Shown here: positions 38,006 to 47,471 of the stretch, piece by piece
Numbering within the stretch: position 1 is the stretch's first letter
Layout of the letters: each line of letters starts with the position of its first letter
Source: a virus
Virus record (IMG/VR): IMGVR_UViG_3300020187_000009
Location: 62,001-126,000 of that record
Direction: 5' to 3' (one strand)
Length of the DNA: 64,000 nt
Translations under genes and position numbers: made by a program
The notes under the pieces: model-generated
Seen by the model: only the letters and a program-made list of their open reading frames with translations
Database searches by the model: none
What the model was told of the DNA's origin: nothing

Positions 38006-39961
38006 ATGGCAAGAAAGACATTACAACAATACGCTATCTTATTTCAACAAAAGGGTATACCAGCATCTATGTATACTGGTATAAATGGACAATGGATGCC
38101 ACTTCTTCCGGGATTATTAGGAAGACCATTGTCGCATGATGAAATGGACTACAATTTAGAACTTTCAGACGAGACAATTAAAAACTATAAAGTAGCTAAT
38201 TTTATTGAATCTACACAGGTTGAAAAGTATCTAAAATTTACAGAAACTAATGGTACATATGAATGGACGTTAGATATTCCAAACGCTGACGGAACTTCTG
38301 GAACTTCTGGAACGTCAGGAGTTGATGGAACTTTTTTTGGGACACATGGAACAAGCGGAACAGACGGAAGCGACGGTGCTGCTGGAAACGACGGTACTGA
38401 TGGAACAAGCGGAACAGACGGTTCTGTCGGTGCTCCCGGATTACCTGGAGAGTTTTTTGGATCAAGTGGAACAAGCGGAACAGATGGTGCACAAGGAGAA
38501 CCGGGAATTGATGGAGCTTTTTTAGGTACTCATGGAACTTCAGGTACTGATGGAGAGCAGGGAGAGCAGGGAGAGCAGGGAGAGCCTGGAAAGCCTGGAG
38601 AGTTTTTTGGATCAAGTGGAACAAGCGGAACAAGCGGAACAGACGGAAGCGACGGTGCTAATGGAACAAGTGGTAAAACAGGAGTTGCAGGTACTTCAGG
38701 TAAAGATGGTACTTCAGGTACTTCAGGAGTTGATGGAACTTTTTTAGGTACTCATGGAACTTCTGGAATTGATGGAACTTCTGGAATTGATGGAACTTCT
38801 GGAATTGATGGAACTTCTGGAGTTGATGGAACTTCTGGAGTTGATGGAACTTCTGGAGTTGATGGAACTTCTGGAGTTGATGGAACTTCTGGAGTTGATG
38901 GAACAAGTGGAATCCTAACAGGCGGCGTAGCATATGGTCAGATGTTTGAAATAAATGGAGCACCAAGACTTCTTGCCCTTAACACGTATGAAGGTTGGAA
39001 TACTGAAACTCTTGGAGAAGTAAGTGAATTAAAGCATGTTGCAGGTACTGGATCTGCAGCTTCAACGTTTGCTCCTAATATTAGGTATGCAGGAGTATAT
39101 CAGATAAATGTTCAATTGTCTTTAGAAGTAGATACTAATAATACAGATGTTTGGTGCGTAATTGAATTAAATGGTCTTCCGATAGCTTCAACTGAAGTTA
39201 GACGCGAGTTTGATTCTGGTAAAATTGGTTCGTTTGGTATAACGGAGCTAGTTGACTTAGCGGTAGGTGATACATTAGGAGTTTACTTTAAAAGAACATC
39301 TCCAGGAGCTGCAGTTAATTTTACTCCTATTAACTTTTCGTTTGACGTAGTTAAGGTTGTTGGTGTAGGAACACCTGGAACTAGCGGAACTAGCGGAGGA
39401 TCTGGATCTCCGGCAGGAGGAACTAGTGGACAAATACTTGAAAAAATAGACAGTATTGACTATAACACACAATGGTCTACCATAAACAAGTTAACGGGAG
39501 TTCCAACTATAATGGTACTTACGGAGCCGCTTGAGGTAACAGGAGATACTGATGTAATATTCGATTCATGGATTGACCATGATAGCCTTGGTAACAACGT
39601 CCGAACCGTACTGAATGGTGGTAACTTTAGAGCCCTTAACCTTATGGAAGCTGGAGAGTACATGATAGAATATTCATTTAAAATTGAAACACCAAGTGGA
39701 ACAGTGCCTACAAATTCTGCAATGCAGCTAAAGGAACTTAATGCGGGCAATGTATTCTCAACTGATCTACACGCTGTATCATCTGACACAAATTCCGACA
39801 TCAGACATGGTAGATTCATTTTTAGGGCAATTGGTGTAGGTAGTTGGCTAGTATACATGAACTTTCAGAAAGATGCAACAGGTATAAATGATGGTGTTAA
39901 CTATGTAATTTCAGAGCTATATCTTACAGCAAGCCATTTTAAACATGGTTTTACTACGTAG
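38006..39961 (+). CDS. Collagen-like tail fibre protein, 651 aa
   Basis: Residues ~1-90 look like a phage fibre attachment part ([14 protein letters not shown]). Residues ~95-310 are a collagen-like region built of Gly-x-y triplets, mostly [11 protein letters not shown] and GVDG. Two globular beta-rich parts follow (~311-455 and ~480-651), joined by another [10 protein letters not shown] linker. The C-terminal part is probably the receptor-binding or trimerising head. The many exposed Ser/Thr residues are candidates for O-glycosylation by the downstream enzymes. Confidence 0.82.
   Translation: MARKTLQQYAILFQQKGIPASMYTGINGQWMPLLPGLLGRPLSHDEMDYNLELSDETIKNYKVANFIESTQVEKYLKFTETNGTYEWTLDIPNADGTSGTSGTSGVDGTFFGTHGTSGTDGSDGAAGNDGTDGTSGTDGSVGAPGLPGEFFGSSGTSGTDGAQGEPGIDGAFLGTHGTSGTDGEQGEQGEQGEPGKPGEFFGSSGTSGTSGTDGSDGANGTSGKTGVAGTSGKDGTSGTSGVDGTFLGTHGTSGIDGTSGIDGTSGIDGTSGVDGTSGVDGTSGVDGTSGVDGTSGVDGTSGILTGGVAYGQMFEINGAPRLLALNTYEGWNTETLGEVSELKHVAGTGSAASTFAPNIRYAGVYQINVQLSLEVDTNNTDVWCVIELNGLPIASTEVRREFDSGKIGSFGITELVDLAVGDTLGVYFKRTSPGAAVNFTPINFSFDVVKVVGVGTPGTSGTSGGSGSPAGGTSGQILEKIDSIDYNTQWSTINKLTGVPTIMVLTEPLEVTGDTDVIFDSWIDHDSLGNNVRTVLNGGNFRALNLMEAGEYMIEYSFKIETPSGTVPTNSAMQLKELNAGNVFSTDLHAVSSDTNSDIRHGRFIFRAIGVGSWLVYMNFQKDATGINDGVNYVISELYLTASHFKHGFTT
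38756..38899 (+). repeat. Eight tandem 18-bp units in the fibre gene
   Basis: Three GGAACTTCTGGAATTGAT units (38756-38809) are followed by five GGAACTTCTGGAGTTGAT units (38810-38899), encoding GTSGID and GTSGVD. The near-perfect DNA identity suggests recent expansion and easy length change. Confidence 0.93.
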
Positions 39962-40008
39962 CTGAAACATTCTTAATAATATACATATAATAGTTAAATA
40001 GCTATTGT

Positions 40009-41328
40009 ATGATTAAAACTTTACTTCCTACTGCAATAATATACGGAACTGGGAATAGTGGGTTTTCGCAAATTAAATCGGACGTATATTATGAAGAAAA
40101 CTTACAAGAGCTTGTAAATGTACACAGGCTTGAGTTTTCTAACGAGTCTGATATTAGATACCAAATATCGAAAGTTAATGCTGATTTAATTATAGTTATT
40201 GGAGAAAACTCACAGAGATTAATACAGCAGACACTTGACTATAGGGATACATTAATTAACAATGCAACTATTTTCTATCAAGAGGAGCCACCTCAGAATA
40301 TACTAGCAAATGATATAGTATGTCAATCGACTAATAGCAGTTGCAGAATCAATCAGAGTGTTTTCTGCAATACAGATTTACCATATTTTAGCGCTTTCAC
40401 TGGTACATACAAAACCGAAGAAAGGTTAACGCGGGCATATCAAGGATTGCTTAACCAGACCTATCCAAACTGGGAATGGATAATAGTTGACGACTCTCCT
40501 TTAGACCATAATAAGACATGGGAAATTGCAACGGAAATTGCAAAATCTGATAATCGAGTAAAAATATATCGAATTACTCCATCTAGTGGAGGGAATGTCG
40601 GAGAGGTAAAACATCGGGCAGCGAGTATCTGTAACGGAAATTGGTTATTTGAGCTAGATCATGACGATATGGCAATTTCTACTCTATTTGAAGATTGCGC
40701 ATTGGCTATTAAAAAACACCCAGATTCAGGATTTATTTACACTGATGTCTGTGAGCTTTATGAAAATGGAGAGATGAGAACGTATGGGTTAACCGCTCCT
40801 AATAGAGAATGGTATGGAAATCCTGACAATATGTTTAATTGGGGATATAGCGGACATGATTGGGTAGAGGCTGATGGACAAAGATATTTAACACATTACT
40901 ATCCTGAAATAAATCCAAAAACAATTAGGTTTAATATTGGTATGCCAAATCATGCTCGGCTTTGGAGAAAAGATGTGTATTCTAAAGTTGGAGGTCATAA
41001 TCGACAAGTATCAGTAGCCGATGATTATGAATTAATTGTAAAGACCTTTCTTGAAACGAAGTTTATACATATTCGAAAGATGCTGTATTTACAATTTAAT
41101 AATCATAACTCAACCGTTGATAATAACTCAACTGATATTAATAGAAGGTCTAGACTAATTAAGGATTACTATGATCCATTGATTCATAAAAGAATAGAAG
41201 AACTTGGTAAGCACGATAGCTGCTGGATTGATAAATTAAATAGAGCCGGAAAATTACAAAATGATATGACTGGTGTTTTAATGGGAGATAATGAACAAAT
41301 TTTAAATTATATAGTAGATGAAAAATAA
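40009..41328 (+). CDS. Glycosyltransferase family 2 with extra N-terminal domain, 439 aa
   Basis: Residues ~1-120 form a separate alpha/beta domain (LIVIGENSQRL). From ~128 the GT2 domain reads FSAFTGTYKTEERL, LLNQTYPNWEWIIVDDSPLD and NWLFELDHDDM, where DHDD is the metal-binding D-x-D motif. It transfers a sugar from an NDP donor. It starts 48 bases after the fibre gene and overlaps the next gene by 11 bases. Confidence 0.85.
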   Translation: MIKTLLPTAIIYGTGNSGFSQIKSDVYYEENLQELVNVHRLEFSNESDIRYQISKVNADLIIVIGENSQRLIQQTLDYRDTLINNATIFYQEEPPQNILANDIVCQSTNSSCRINQSVFCNTDLPYFSAFTGTYKTEERLTRAYQGLLNQTYPNWEWIIVDDSPLDHNKTWEIATEIAKSDNRVKIYRITPSSGGNVGEVKHRAASICNGNWLFELDHDDMAISTLFEDCALAIKKHPDSGFIYTDVCELYENGEMRTYGLTAPNREWYGNPDNMFNWGYSGHDWVEADGQRYLTHYYPEINPKTIRFNIGMPNHARLWRKDVYSKVGGHNRQVSVADDYELIVKTFLETKFIHIRKMLYLQFNNHNSTVDNNSTDINRRSRLIKDYYDPLIHKRIEELGKHDSCWIDKLNRAGKLQNDMTGVLMGDNEQILNYIVDEK

Positions 41329-42607
41329 TAAGCATACAATTAATATTGAAGAATGGGACCAGCTTTCAGAAAAGGAGCAAAAGAAAGTTACTAAAATTAT
41401 ATTTACAGGAACTAAAAAAGTAAGTGATGTAAAGGATAGGCCAAGTATGGCTTTTGCTACTATGTGTAAAAATGAGGAACATTGTATAGGTGTTACATTA
41501 GCACATGCCGGTAAGCACTGTGACTATGTAGTAGTAGCTGATAATGGTTCTACCGATGGCACATTTGATGTAGTAAGAAAATTCTTTGATGAATCAGGGT
41601 TGCCTGGTTCATGGCATGTTGATCCTTGGGATGGTTATGCAATTAATAAAACAAAGATGCTATCTTATGTAAAAGATAAAACTGAATACCTTTTACACCT
41701 AGATGCAGATGATCGGGTTTCTGAAGATTTTTATTTTACTAATGAAGACGCTGGTTTTGATTATTACATGATGACAATGTACCGTGGTTTATCTACATGG
41801 AAAGCAACTGTAGTTTATAAAAATGATCTTACTTGGAGATTTTTAGGAACGGCGCATACGATTGTTAAAGCTAATAAAGAAAATCTGACGCAAGGAGATC
41901 TTACCGAAAGAGGTCATTGTAATTGTGATGGTATTGGATCCCGCGCGTTTGATCCAAAAAAATATTGGTATGATGGTGAAAGATTAACAAAACAATTCTG
42001 GGATTGTTTAATAGATGATCCTGATGGTTTATTGACCAGATCTGCATTTTACGCAGGGCAAAGCTATATGGATTACCAAGTAGATGGTTGTACGGAAAAA
42101 GCACTACAGTGGTATAGATTGTTTTTAAGATTTAAAGATACGTGGATTGAAGAGCAGTATGAAGCTCAAATGAGATTAAGTAGAATCTTAATGAGATTAG
42201 ACGATCATGAAAATAGATTTGAAGAAATTAAAAATGAAATGGACAAAGCAATTGATATATTTAGCGATAGGGCAGAAGCTTATTATTTCTTTGGGGAATA
42301 TTGCTGTCAACAAAATAGACATGATTTAGCATATGATTATTTAAAGAAAGCAAAAGAATGCAACTTAGAATATGCTGAAAAAAACTATCAGTTATTTGTT
42401 AATAGAACTGTTTATGGAGTTTATACTAATAATTGGCTTTCTGTTGCGTGCTATTGGACAAATCGAATAGATGAAGGTAAAGGTTACATAAATGAAATTT
42501 TAGAAAATGATGAACATTGCGAAACCTTTAAGGATGTGTTAGATCATTATAAAACCAATCTAGAACATTTTAATAATTTAGAAAAAGAAATATTAAATAA
42601 TGCGTAA
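41318..42607 (+). CDS. Glycosyltransferase family 2 with TPR-like C-terminus, 429 aa
   Basis: The GT2 core (residues ~45-200) shows FATMCKNEEHCIGVTLAH, VVVADNGSTDGTFDVV and YLLHLDADDRVS (D-x-D). The C-terminal 200 residues have tetratricopeptide-like helices (AEAYYFFGEYCCQQNRHDLA, YDYLKKAKEC). The layout resembles SPBc2-like or SunS-like transferases that modify proteins. Together with the adjacent fibre gene this hints at fibre glycosylation. Confidence 0.83.
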   Translation: MKNNKHTINIEEWDQLSEKEQKKVTKIIFTGTKKVSDVKDRPSMAFATMCKNEEHCIGVTLAHAGKHCDYVVVADNGSTDGTFDVVRKFFDESGLPGSWHVDPWDGYAINKTKMLSYVKDKTEYLLHLDADDRVSEDFYFTNEDAGFDYYMMTMYRGLSTWKATVVYKNDLTWRFLGTAHTIVKANKENLTQGDLTERGHCNCDGIGSRAFDPKKYWYDGERLTKQFWDCLIDDPDGLLTRSAFYAGQSYMDYQVDGCTEKALQWYRLFLRFKDTWIEEQYEAQMRLSRILMRLDDHENRFEEIKNEMDKAIDIFSDRAEAYYFFGEYCCQQNRHDLAYDYLKKAKECNLEYAEKNYQLFVNRTVYGVYTNNWLSVACYWTNRIDEGKGYINEILENDEHCETFKDVLDHYKTNLEHFNNLEKEILNNA

Positions 42608-43844
42608 CGTAGATACATTGATTATTGGAGGTGGAATTACTGGATTATCAACAGCTGCGTTCTTAGGAAAAGATTCTGATTACCTAATTCTTGAGGGAGC
42701 TAGCGAATTAGGAGGCTACTGCAAAACCACGAAAAGAAATGGTTTTGTTTGGGATTATAGCGGACATTTCTTTCATTTTAGAAATAATGAAATAAAAAAG
42801 TATATGATGTCAGAAATGGCATGTGAAGTCGTAACCGTTAAAAAAATAACCGATATTGATTACAAAGGTACTGTTATTGATTTTCCATTTCAGTACAATA
42901 TTCACCAATTACCAAAAGAAGATTTCTTAGAATGTTTAAGGGACATGTATCATTTGGGTGATATAGATAATGAAAATTTTAAATCATTTGTTAATTCTAC
43001 ATCAGGTAAATCAATTTCTGAAAAGTTTCTAATACCATACAATGAAAAATTATATGCATGCGATCTTAATAAATTAGATGCGGATGCTATGGGTAGATTC
43101 TTTCCAAAGCCAATTAAGTTTGACGAACTTATGAAAAAAATAACAGTTCCTGACGACTATGAATCATATAATGGAACATTTATTTATCCAGTAGACGGTA
43201 GTTTTGAATTTATTAAATCTATATTAAAAAGAGTAGATGAAAATAAAATATGGTTAAATTCTAAGGCTAATAAAATCGACTCTGATAAAAAAATAGTCTA
43301 TACAGATAATGGAGAAGTTCATTATAATACTTTAATTAGTACTATGCCTTTCAATAAAATATTACCTATGGTTTCAGGTGATTCTACTTCAGAATTATCA
43401 TCAAATAAAGTAGCAGTTTTTAATTTAGGGTTCGATAAAGGTACCGATATAAAAACTCATTGGAGGTATTTTCCAGGTGACGAAATATTTTATCGTATAG
43501 GTTTTTATAATAATATTTTAGGTACTGATAAGTTAAGTTTGTACGTTGAAATCGGCGCACAGAGTGGTGAATTGTTAGAAGAAAAAGTATTATTAGATAA
43601 AATTATAAAGGATCTTAGTAAAGCTGGAGTAATTACAAATCATAATCTAATAGATCATCAATTCATTATTATGGATCCTGCGTATGTTCACATAACAAAA
43701 GAAAGTGAAAAATCATATAAAACATTTTGTAAAAATTTTAATAAAAAAGGAATATATTCTATAGGAAGGTATGGTTCGTGGACTTATTGTTCTATTGAAG
43801 ATAATATAATACAGGCTAGAGAATTAATTAATAATATTACATGA
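42600..43844 (+). CDS. FAD-dependent UDP-galactopyranose mutase-like / amine oxidase-like protein
   Basis: 414 residues. VDTLIIGGGITGLSTAAFLG (residues 4-23) is a dinucleotide-binding motif, followed by ELGGYCKTTKRNGF and YSGHFFHFRN, as in UDP-galactopyranose mutase and related protoporphyrinogen-oxidase-like flavoproteins. It could convert a UDP-sugar ring form for the glycan built by neighbouring enzymes. Overlaps the next gene by four bases. Confidence 0.78.
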   Translation: MRNVDTLIIGGGITGLSTAAFLGKDSDYLILEGASELGGYCKTTKRNGFVWDYSGHFFHFRNNEIKKYMMSEMACEVVTVKKITDIDYKGTVIDFPFQYNIHQLPKEDFLECLRDMYHLGDIDNENFKSFVNSTSGKSISEKFLIPYNEKLYACDLNKLDADAMGRFFPKPIKFDELMKKITVPDDYESYNGTFIYPVDGSFEFIKSILKRVDENKIWLNSKANKIDSDKKIVYTDNGEVHYNTLISTMPFNKILPMVSGDSTSELSSNKVAVFNLGFDKGTDIKTHWRYFPGDEIFYRIGFYNNILGTDKLSLYVEIGAQSGELLEEKVLLDKIIKDLSKAGVITNHNLIDHQFIIMDPAYVHITKESEKSYKTFCKNFNKKGIYSIGRYGSWTYCSIEDNIIQARELINNIT

Positions 43845-44632
43845 AGTCATACTTTTATAAAAACCCAAACGATTGTTCAATGAATTGGGGAGACATAATA
43901 GCTCCCGATATCATATCTCACTTTTCAAAAAGTACTAATATTCAAGAGACTAACGAAAATAATGATTCTCCAAAATTAGTAAGTGTTGGAAGCGTCATGA
44001 ACGCTGTAAAACCAAATGACATGGTTTGGGGTACTGGAATCATAACACCAGGTGTAATAGGAAATGCTGGACTAGCGCGAATCTTTGCAGTTAGAGGACC
44101 TAAAACTAGAGATGAACTATTAAAACATAAGATAGAATGTCCAGAAATATATGGAGATCCAGCACTTTTATATCCACAAATTTATACTCCAGAAAATATA
44201 GAGAAAACACATGAATGGGGAGTAATAGCTCATTATGTTGATAAATATCACCCAGGTGTGATCCAGTTACAAAAGAGAGGATTTAAAGTTATCAATATAT
44301 TAGCTGGTAAAAAGCAATTCGTGGATCAATTACACAGAGTAGAAAAGGTTTTAAGTTCAAGTCTACATGGATTAATAGCAGCAGACGCATATGGAATTCC
44401 TAATGCTAGGATTAGGTTTTCTAATAAAGTAGTAGGTGGAGACTTTAAATTTATGGATTACGCGCTTAGCGTAAATAGAAACGATTGGAGAGCTATTGAT
44501 GGAAATACAGATCAAATACAATATCCGGGTTATAATAGCGTAGAACTTTCTACACAAATTGAATGGGATTCTCAAAAACTATTAGATGCTGCACCATGGG
44601 TCCACAGTGACTATACTGGATTGTTTTATTAA
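43841..44632 (+). CDS. Polysaccharide pyruvyltransferase family protein, 263 aa
   Basis: Begins YFYKNPNDCSMNWGDIIAPD, with SVGSVMNAVKPNDMVWGTGI, VRGPKTRDEL, YGDPALLYP and SSSLHGLIAADAYGIP. These are the markers of the PS_pyruv_trans (CsaB-like) family, which adds pyruvate ketals to sugars. A near relative is fused at the end of the next gene. Confidence 0.85.
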   Translation: MKSYFYKNPNDCSMNWGDIIAPDIISHFSKSTNIQETNENNDSPKLVSVGSVMNAVKPNDMVWGTGIITPGVIGNAGLARIFAVRGPKTRDELLKHKIECPEIYGDPALLYPQIYTPENIEKTHEWGVIAHYVDKYHPGVIQLQKRGFKVINILAGKKQFVDQLHRVEKVLSSSLHGLIAADAYGIPNARIRFSNKVVGGDFKFMDYALSVNRNDWRAIDGNTDQIQYPGYNSVELSTQIEWDSQKLLDAAPWVHSDYTGLFY

Positions 44633-44664
44633 TCAGATAAATAGATTAAAATATAGTTACGAAG

Positions 44665-46746
44665 GTGGCAAGAGCAAATCACACAAGACATTTCGGAGAC
44701 AACTCTGATAAATCTAAAATAATAGAATTACATAAACAGCTTGCAGACAGCAAGTTAGTAGTTGCTACTTTAGGAGAAAGGGTTGCTGATAGAAATGCTG
44801 AAATCAATGATCTGCAAATTAAAATGGCTGCTAATAATGCTGAAATAAAAAAGCTAAGGACCGATCTAGAATCAATAGGTAGTTATAAAGATGCCAGGCT
44901 TAAAGAACTTGAGCTACAGAAGATAAAGGACGATATTTCCATAAAAAAATTACAGGCTGCGCTCCAAAAGAAAAAGACAGAAATCTTGAAAAAACAACAA
45001 GATGTAAAAACGACAACTGTAATTGAAAGTACTCTACCCGAAACACCTAAGAAGATAATAGCTAACAAAATAGCTCTATTTACTTCAATTAATGCAAATT
45101 ACGTAAAATACGCGGTAACAAGTTATGCATCGTACGAGAAACAAAATCCTGGAAAGTTTGATTTCTTTATTATTACTGCAGATAGATTAACAGATGCCGA
45201 AGATGCACTATGCGAAAGAAGTAATATTACTGTAATTTATCAAGACCTAAGTACTGTATTTAAAATTGGAAAAGATTGGCCCTATCCAAGTGAATGTTTT
45301 TGGATCTATAAAGGACCAGAGATATTTAATCAACTTGGTTATAAATATTCAATGAGTGTTGATGTTGATACCTATTGCGTACAACCATTAAACTTGAAGT
45401 GGCTTAACAACATTAAAATGATTGGTGCCGCAGAAAGAAGACAGGGAAGACTCTATCCAAATCAAAAAGTAACGTGCTATGGATTTCTAGAGCAGGTTGG
45501 TAAGGTTTCGGAAATAGAAAAACACTTCAATAGAAAATACAATCGAGAAATACTAGGAGTAAACAGCGGAGTACTATTCTTTAATAACCAATCATGTGTA
45601 GATAATAAGTTCTACGAGGGAATGGTATCCCTATTTAATAAGACTAAACAGCTTGGATATCCAAGAAAGGGTGATGATTCTCTACTAAGCATGTATTTAA
45701 TGCTCATGGATCCTGAATTATTAACCCATGTTGGGCCTGAATGGAACTATTATTATCTATATGAAGAGGACGAACAAAATGATATTCTTCAAACAATAAA
45801 CATCGCACATCTGCATCGACACAAACCATGGGATTTCTCCAGAATCGGGCATATTAGAAACCAAAACATTCTCAAAATACTGGAGAATTGGAAACAACTA
45901 ACATTAGATATGAAACATAAAGAACCCCAACTAGAACAATCAGTATGGTGGTACAGACCCCAGAAAGGATATAACTTTGGAGATGAAATAACTCCATGGC
46001 TAGTACAAAAGATCTTTGGAGTACATCTTAAAAAACCATGTAATCTTAGTGATCCAAATGTAGTACTTGGTGTAGGTTCTATTATGAGATTAGCCAATCC
46101 AAATACAACAGTTTGGGGATCAGGTATCCGTAATATTGATCAAGCTGATTTTGGTCAGGCAAAGGAATGGGTAGCAGTACGTGGAAGATTCTCCCAGAAA
46201 CAAATAGAAAACCTGGGATGGAAATGTCCAAAGGTATTCGGTGATCCTGGAATGCTCTTACCCCTATACTATAATCCCAAACCCCCTAAGAAATATAAGA
46301 TAGGAATTGTACCCCATCTGGTAGACTGGGAACAAATTAACCGAATGTGGGGCAATCTACCCGATGTAAAGATAATTGACCTTAATACAAATGATATCGA
46401 GAGTGTAGTAGATCAAATGATGGAGTGCGAACATATAGCATCGACAAGTCTACATGGTATAATTACAGCAGTAGCATATAAACTACCAGTAGTATGGCTT
46501 AGAGCCTCTGATATGATTAACGGAGACGACATTAAGTTCTACGATTTCTGGTCCTCTATAGACTATACAGTATTTACACGTTGGAACGATCAACCAAACA
46601 GTCATAAACCCCACTTCAACCCAATCCCAATCAATCAAATACAAGATCCACTCCAAATCCAACAACTAACACATCAACACGACCTACAGCAATTTAATAC
46701 TAAACGACTCCTAAAAGCAATACCCCTCAAGATTCAAAGGTCGTAG
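44665..46746 (+). CDS. Fusion: coiled coil, DxD glycosyltransferase and polysaccharide pyruvyltransferase, 693 aa
   Basis: The start is GTG 44665. Residues ~15-125 are a coiled coil. Residues ~138-415 are a GT-A domain (KIALFTSINANYVKYAVTSY, SMSVDVDTYC with D-x-D, NSGVLFFNN). Residues ~430-690 repeat the pyruvyltransferase pattern (YNFGDEITPWLV, GVGSIMRLANPNTTVWGSGI, VRGRFSQKQI, FGDPGMLLP, TSLHGIITAVAYKLPV). It is likely a multi-step glycan enzyme. Toward its 3' end the + strand becomes C-rich, leading into the gene-free region. Confidence 0.82.
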   Translation: MARANHTRHFGDNSDKSKIIELHKQLADSKLVVATLGERVADRNAEINDLQIKMAANNAEIKKLRTDLESIGSYKDARLKELELQKIKDDISIKKLQAALQKKKTEILKKQQDVKTTTVIESTLPETPKKIIANKIALFTSINANYVKYAVTSYASYEKQNPGKFDFFIITADRLTDAEDALCERSNITVIYQDLSTVFKIGKDWPYPSECFWIYKGPEIFNQLGYKYSMSVDVDTYCVQPLNLKWLNNIKMIGAAERRQGRLYPNQKVTCYGFLEQVGKVSEIEKHFNRKYNREILGVNSGVLFFNNQSCVDNKFYEGMVSLFNKTKQLGYPRKGDDSLLSMYLMLMDPELLTHVGPEWNYYYLYEEDEQNDILQTINIAHLHRHKPWDFSRIGHIRNQNILKILENWKQLTLDMKHKEPQLEQSVWWYRPQKGYNFGDEITPWLVQKIFGVHLKKPCNLSDPNVVLGVGSIMRLANPNTTVWGSGIRNIDQADFGQAKEWVAVRGRFSQKQIENLGWKCPKVFGDPGMLLPLYYNPKPPKKYKIGIVPHLVDWEQINRMWGNLPDVKIIDLNTNDIESVVDQMMECEHIASTSLHGIITAVAYKLPVVWLRASDMINGDDIKFYDFWSSIDYTVFTRWNDQPNSHKPHFNPIPINQIQDPLQIQQLTHQHDLQQFNTKRLLKAIPLKIQRS

Positions 46747-47096
46747 GGTCCGCTCGTGGAGGGGAATCCCCCACCCAAAACAACATTAATAATAAAGACC
46801 AAGATAGAGTTAAAGAAGGAGCTAAACAACTAAGTAACAAGGATAATAGAATAAGAATAGTATATAAGATAGAGCTAACCAAACTCCTCCCCATACCCCA
46901 ATACCCCCTAAAAAGATATACAGGAAGATCCAAGCTCACCCAGTCCACCCCCAATACACGCGCGCGTAGGGGCTGCAACCCCCAATGTTCAAAAGTTATC
47001 CATTTGAGCGGGTTACCTATTAAACCCCTCCATCCATACGCACACAGAACGCAGACGGGCCGGAGCCTATTGCCCACATGGTTTGCACCCGTTGCA

Positions 47097-47134
47097 CCGG
47101 AATTAATTGGGATCCAAAAGTATCCAATAACCGG
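47097..47134 (+). ncRNA. Hairpin in the convergent region
   Basis: CCGG (47097-47100) pairs with CCGG (47131-47134), and ATTGGGAT pairs with ATCCAAT inside with one bulge. Candidate structured RNA element; no U-tract. Confidence 0.4.
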
Positions 47135-47281
47135 AGTTACCCTGCTTACCGATCAAAATATTTCATTATCCGGTGATCCAGTAAGTAACCCCAACCCCTC
47201 ACACAGGCCAAAATGGCTTATAGTATACCAATAGGACCACACCAGTGTCAAGGATTGAGCCAAGAGGGTCCAAAACTCTTG

Positions 47282-47367
47282 GTACCCTGCTACAGATTTG
47301 AAACAATTCAACCTGGCTCACTACTAGGGTGAATACCATTCTTTCGTACCCTGCTACAGATTTGAAA
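47282..47367. repeat. Pair of 22-bp direct repeats
   Basis: GTACCCTGCTACAGATTTGA plus AA occurs at 47282-47303 and again at 47346-47367, 64 bases apart. A diverged third copy (GTTACCCTGCTTACCGATCA) starts at 47136. No gene spans them. Possible protein-binding or recombination sites. Confidence 0.8.
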
Positions 47368-47390
47368 TATCCACCTGACTGTGGTGCATA

Positions 47391-47416
47391 GAAAAGGGAG
47401 GACACCACGACCTCCC
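47391..47416 (-). terminator. Second hairpin terminator for leftward transcription
   Basis: GGGAGG (47396-47401) pairs with CCTCCC (47411-47416); on the minus strand it is followed by TTTTC. It backs up the stronger terminator at 47433. Confidence 0.6.
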
Positions 47417-47432
47417 AATTCCTTCTATAATT

Positions 47433-47459
47433 AAAAAGCTGGTTTAAACCTTATCCAGC
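47433..47459 (-). terminator. Intrinsic terminator of the ATPase gene
   Basis: On the minus strand GCTGG, a 12-base loop, CCAGC and TTTTT. It lies 13 bases beyond the stop of the leftward gene at 47472. Confidence 0.82.
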
Positions 47460-47471
47460 AGGTTGTAGTTC

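Larger units (their letters stand above)
46747..47432. other. GC-rich, gene-free, hairpin-rich convergent intergenic region
   Basis: I see no convincing gene. It has many C-runs on the + strand and higher GC than neighbours. Hairpins include GTGG...CCAC around 46755-46773, GGGG/CCCC near 46969-46982, and CCGG-ATTGGGAT / ATCCAAT-CCGG at 47097-47134. It lies where rightward (glycan) and leftward (ATPase) transcription meet. It may hold structured RNAs or be a transcription barrier. Confidence 0.5.

Noticed and set aside
38756-38899. Tandem repeats considered as a CRISPR array
   Set aside because: Units are directly adjacent without spacers and encode Gly-x-y triplets in frame.
38247-38966. Long open frames on the minus and alternate plus frames of the fibre gene
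   Set aside because: They are by-products of the 18-bp and GTSG-coding repeats.
44372-46665. Several 60-100-aa minus-strand frames inside the glycan genes
   Set aside because: They lie wholly inside well-supported plus-strand genes and show no pattern of their own.
47004-47234. 76-aa open frame on the + strand in the GC-rich convergent region
   Set aside because: Pro-rich sequence without recognisable pattern, no promoter or coupled neighbour, and it is crossed by hairpins. Probably chance in GC-rich DNA with few stops.
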